NCBI RefSeq assembly: GCF_937616625.2
Contig: NC_065577.1
Coordinates: forward strand, 10,643,001 to 10,707,000
Length of the DNA: 64,000 bases
Source of the DNA: Mercurialis annua
Taxonomy: Eukaryota > Streptophyta > Magnoliopsida > Malpighiales > Euphorbiaceae
Direction: 5' to 3'
Shown here: piece after piece, positions 61,045 through 64,000 of the stretch
How positions within the stretch are numbered: position 1 is the first letter of the stretch
Layout: the number at the start of each line of letters is the position of its first letter
Program-made: the position numbers and the translations under genes
The notes under the pieces: generated by a model
Told to the model about the DNA's origin: nothing
The model's database searches: none
What the model saw: the letters and a program-made list of their open reading frames with translations, nothing else

Positions 61045-61175
61045 CCCAAGATAGTTCAACCGATTTAACCGCTTCCATGGCTTGATCCGAAGTTGTGGTT
61101 CCCAAGATAGTTCAAACGAGTTAACCCACTAGATGCGGGTCCCGAGATAGTTCCACCGAGTTAAACTCGTATATA
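61045..61175. repeat. Short tandem repeats CCCAAGATAGTTCAACCGAGTT
   Basis: Three variants of CCC(A/G)AGATAGTTC(A/C)A(C/A)CGA(T/G)TTAA occur at about 50-bp spacing inside the minus-oriented LTR. Confidence 0.8.
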
Positions 61176-61849
61176 CTATATATAATCCTCTTTTCCATTT
61201 CATGATATAAAAAAAACTCAAATCAAATCCCAATAGACATCTAGACTCGTATCAATACCGGTGATCACACCGTCCTATTGACGCCCAATAAGTAGCTCGT
61301 TTCCTCGGATCATAATAACAAATGCGTAATATTAAAATAATAAACATTATAAATCAAACATATGTTATGCGATACATTTGCAGTAAGCAACATATAATAA
61401 AGTTCTTTTACATAAAATACACGAGAGTAAATCAGAAACTCACTATGACTGCTATCCAAAAACACATAAGTGTGGCACGTCGCTTAATAGTCTGAATACT
61501 TCGAATCGTCGGTCAAATAGCTCGTAGGATCTATATTAAAAATTTAATGGTATATCATTCCTTATCGATAAACTTAGCTCTCGTATACAACCTTAAAGCC
61601 TAAAGTTCAAGTGCTCGTACTTGAATTCGATACCATAACTTTCTTTTAAACTCTTTTCTTCTTTTATTGAGCATATAAACACTGAGCACTCTTTATAGTT
61701 TAAATCACAAACTTTTTACATTTAATGGTTTGTTTCAAACCAAAATTTACTTAATCCATCATTTTAATACCATCTTTAAGTTGCCTATTCAGTTCACTAG
61801 ATTTTTCGGTATGAAAGGAGTTTAACAGAGTCGGAAAAACAACACTCGG

Positions 61850-61995
61850 GCTGTCTTCAGCCGGTCTGCTCGTCGAGCAAGACCAGTCTGCTCGCCCGAG
61901 CAGACTCGTAGTCTGCTTGCAGAGCAGACATGCTTGCTTGTTAGAGCAGAGTACTGCTCTTAGAGAAGTACCTGCAGCTCTTAAAAGCAGGTCAG
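61850..61995. repeat. Quasi-palindromic TCTGCTC/GAGCAGA cluster
   Basis: GGTCTGCTCGTCGAGCAAGACC, GTCTGCTCGCCCGAGCAGAC and GTCTGCTTGCAGAGCAGAC follow one another as near-perfect hairpins, then weaker copies to 61995. They lie in the upstream half of the minus-oriented LTR. The core word GTCTGCT...AGCAGAC is also the core of the array at 9915-10424. Confidence 0.85.
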
Positions 61996-62879
61996 GATGA
62001 GGCCAGTCCTTGGCTTGATCTTGGCTCCCTCCGGCCACCATTTCCGACAAGTTCCAGACTTTTATTCTCACTCAAGCATAAACACTTCATATTCCATGAA
62101 AACTTCACCTCAAAACTCATGCAAAATCACTTAGAAATGTGCTAGAAATCTTAATTAAACTTGTTCGTAAAAAATCCATAAAAACCCTAAATCTTATTCA
62201 TCAAGAACAACCATGAATCTTGATTACTGGCGTTTAATATTTAGCTCCAAAGTGATGGTGAGAGAGAGGCGCAACTTATCGAAGAAGGAATCGTTTGAAA
62301 CGTAGGTCAAATTTGCAAACCGTGGCTTCCACCATTGATGATTATTGAAGAAGAGGAAGAAGATGAAAGTGAGGTAATGAATGTTCTGGATTCTTCGAGT
62401 CAAAAGGGATGTGCTTATATGGTGTGGGCTAATTGTCCAATTATATCCCTCAATTCTTAAGGCAATTCCAATTGTTCAATTTCTTTTACTTAAAAACTTC
62501 AATAACTAATCCATCTATTTAACCAAGTCGTTTGCGTATCGTTTTCGAATCCATTTTATAAAACGACTTCAAAAATTTATAGAGTCTCTTTAATAATCCA
62601 ATTAATATTCAATACGGGCGTTAATACAAAGTTATTACTTTGGGACATTCACTTTATTTTATAATATGTTTCTCAAATTTTCTTTTAGTCCCGACATACT
62701 TTATCTCGATGAAGCTCTAACTTCATTTTTCCATTATATAATTTGATAATTAACCCGACCTATTTAAAACTCCATCTTCCTTCAAAATTTCCAAGATTTC
62801 TCATATTTTCACTACTTCAATTGCCCAAAATTGGTAACATGCCCATTTTATATTTCTTTAAAATACGGAATATTACATT

Positions 62880-63353
62880 TGTATAGCCATCGTGGCTGGT
62901 ACTGCAGCAACTACAATAATATTAAGTCAGAAAAAGAAAAAAGATAACAAATGGGCTAAAACAATGGAGATAGCGAAGGAGCTGTTTTGGCGTTGTTATT
63001 TCAAATTGCACCATTTTTAATACTGATAATGGTCTCAAGATCAAATCTTGGCCGACTTTGGAAAATGACATGGCTTTTAATTTGGGGTTTAAAATGTGGA
63101 AGAGAAATGGAGAAGATGATAGCAAATTTGCTCCTTCAAATTTCCTGTCATTTTAATGAAAAGTGTGGAATTATGCAATTTTATACTACAAATTTGGAAC
63201 GCTCATGCAATGAGAGTGAAGTACTCTCTGCATTCCATCCATCGAGAGACGTTCAGGTTAGAAAAATTATTAGAACAGGACAAAGAAAGGGTAAAATAAA
63301 GTAGAGGACCTCCGAAATAAAAATCGTAAAGTAGAGGGACTTTCATATGGGTT
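62880..63353. mobile_element. Truncated relative of the 47.8-kb MULE-type element
   Basis: The right end reads AGTAGAGGGACTTTCATATGGGTTTGACC at 63325-63353. It has inner blocks GAGAGTGAAGTACTCTCTGC, then CATCCATCGAGAGACGTTC near 63211-63255, which match the right half of the element at 47824-49260. The left end is missing; the LTR terminus at 62877 marks the other side. Confidence 0.6.
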
Positions 63354-64000
63354 TGACCTTTGATTTATGATAAAATAAAATAAAATAGTAAATTTTTACT
63401 TGTATTGTCATAGCCAAACTTTCAAAATTGGCTGATTTACATTTTGAGATATTAGAAACCTTTTGTAGCTATCGTCGAATTAAAGCGAAAAAATTGTCAT
63501 GTCACTCGCTTCGACGTGGCGAGTGACATGATAATTTTTTTGATTCGGTTTGCAATTGACCATAAAAAAATTTAAATATCTAAAGCCGATTTTAAAAAAT
63601 TTGTCTATAATTAAGGACACCCTAAAAAATTTGGTATTAAAAAAATAAAGGGTTTTTTACACAAATCCCCTAAAAATGCAATAGTGTTGTATTTTTCCCT
63701 CAACATTTTGATTTTGGCAAAAATCTCTCAAAAAAAAAAAAAGTTTTCAAAACTCTCTCATAACCCAAAATAAAAGAAAAATAAAATAAAAAGGACGAAT
63801 TTGCCCCTTTCATCACAAAATTACACAGAGAACTGTCACCAACACAACCTTTGAATCGCATTCACACTTTCCTCTTCACCTATTGACGCTCACCTCACCG
63901 GCCACCTCACACACCCCCACACCAACCGGACAACCACTGCCATCGTCATCATCACTCTCCGAATGGCGATCTGCCCACGCTACATACTACGCAACATCCG
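63354..64000. other. Right edge, possible gene start off-window
   Basis: AT-rich sequence turns into C-rich sequence at about 63840-64000 (CACCGGCCACCTCACACACCC). The last ATG (63963) opens MAICPRYILRNI and runs off the window. The C/CA-rich leader would fit a plant 5' UTR, but there is too little to call a gene. Confidence 0.3.

Larger units (their letters stand above)
60302..62877 (-). mobile_element. Ty3-type LTR (5' LTR), minus orientation, 2576 bp
   Basis: On the minus strand it begins TGTAATATTCCGTATTTT at 62877 and ends GGGTCGTGACA at 60302, followed by the primer-binding site. The LTR has TG...CA ends. It contains repeated CCCAAGATAGTTCAACCGA-type units near 61045-61170 and a self-complementary run of TCTGCTC/GAGCAGA words at 61850-61995. 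The opposite LTR of the same element was not found in this window in the expected place. Confidence 0.8.

Overview
This 64 kb window is plant nuclear DNA, almost certainly from a woody or herbaceous eudicot. It is AT-rich, its genes have many GT-AG introns, and most of the sequence is decayed transposons. No bacterial-style operons, rRNA, convincing tRNA genes or CRISPR arrays were seen.

Three genes look intact. (1) A cellulose synthase catalytic subunit of the CESA3 clade lies on + at 16784-22931. Its 13 coding exons sum to 3225 nt (1074 aa plus stop) and all catalytic motifs are present. (2) A small three-exon gene of unknown function lies on + at 26405-28207 (about 138-142 aa, coiled-coil-like with a lysine-rich tail). 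(3) A MATE-family citrate-type efflux transporter of the DTX42/FRD3 clade lies on - at 37516-41455. Its 13 coding exons sum to 1647 nt (548 aa plus stop). The three genes show no functional linkage beyond proximity. CESA3 acts in primary-wall cellulose synthesis. The MATE protein, by family, exports citrate for iron movement or aluminium tolerance.

The rest is a nested transposon landscape. 1-8534: part of a Ty3-type LTR, two copies of a Ty1-copia-type LTR around a minus-strand Ty3 pol relic, a SINE-like piece and a foldback MITE. 8760-14290: two LINE relics, the first split by a 1290-bp MULE-type element whose core is a 510-bp GC-rich hierarchical palindrome. 24.55-25.23 kb: a satellite with a 294-bp higher-order period, dense in TTGAC (W-box) cores. 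28.93-30.66 kb: a Pack-MULE-like element carrying a broken PPR gene fragment. 31.2-35.5 kb: a copia gag/protease relic interrupted by a LINE. 35.87-37.32 kb: a hAT-type element with a perfect 8-bp target duplication just 3' of the MATE gene. 42-49.3 kb: microsatellites, foldbacks, a 60-bp minisatellite and another MULE-type element with a perfect 9-bp duplication. 49.3-64 kb: Ty3/LTR-derived sequence, including two long LTRs in opposite orientation, and a half copy of the second MULE family.

The most unusual items are the W-box-rich higher-order satellite, the palindromic array inside the MULE, and the Pack-MULE with the PPR fragment. All calls come from reading the sequence. No alignment or database search was run.
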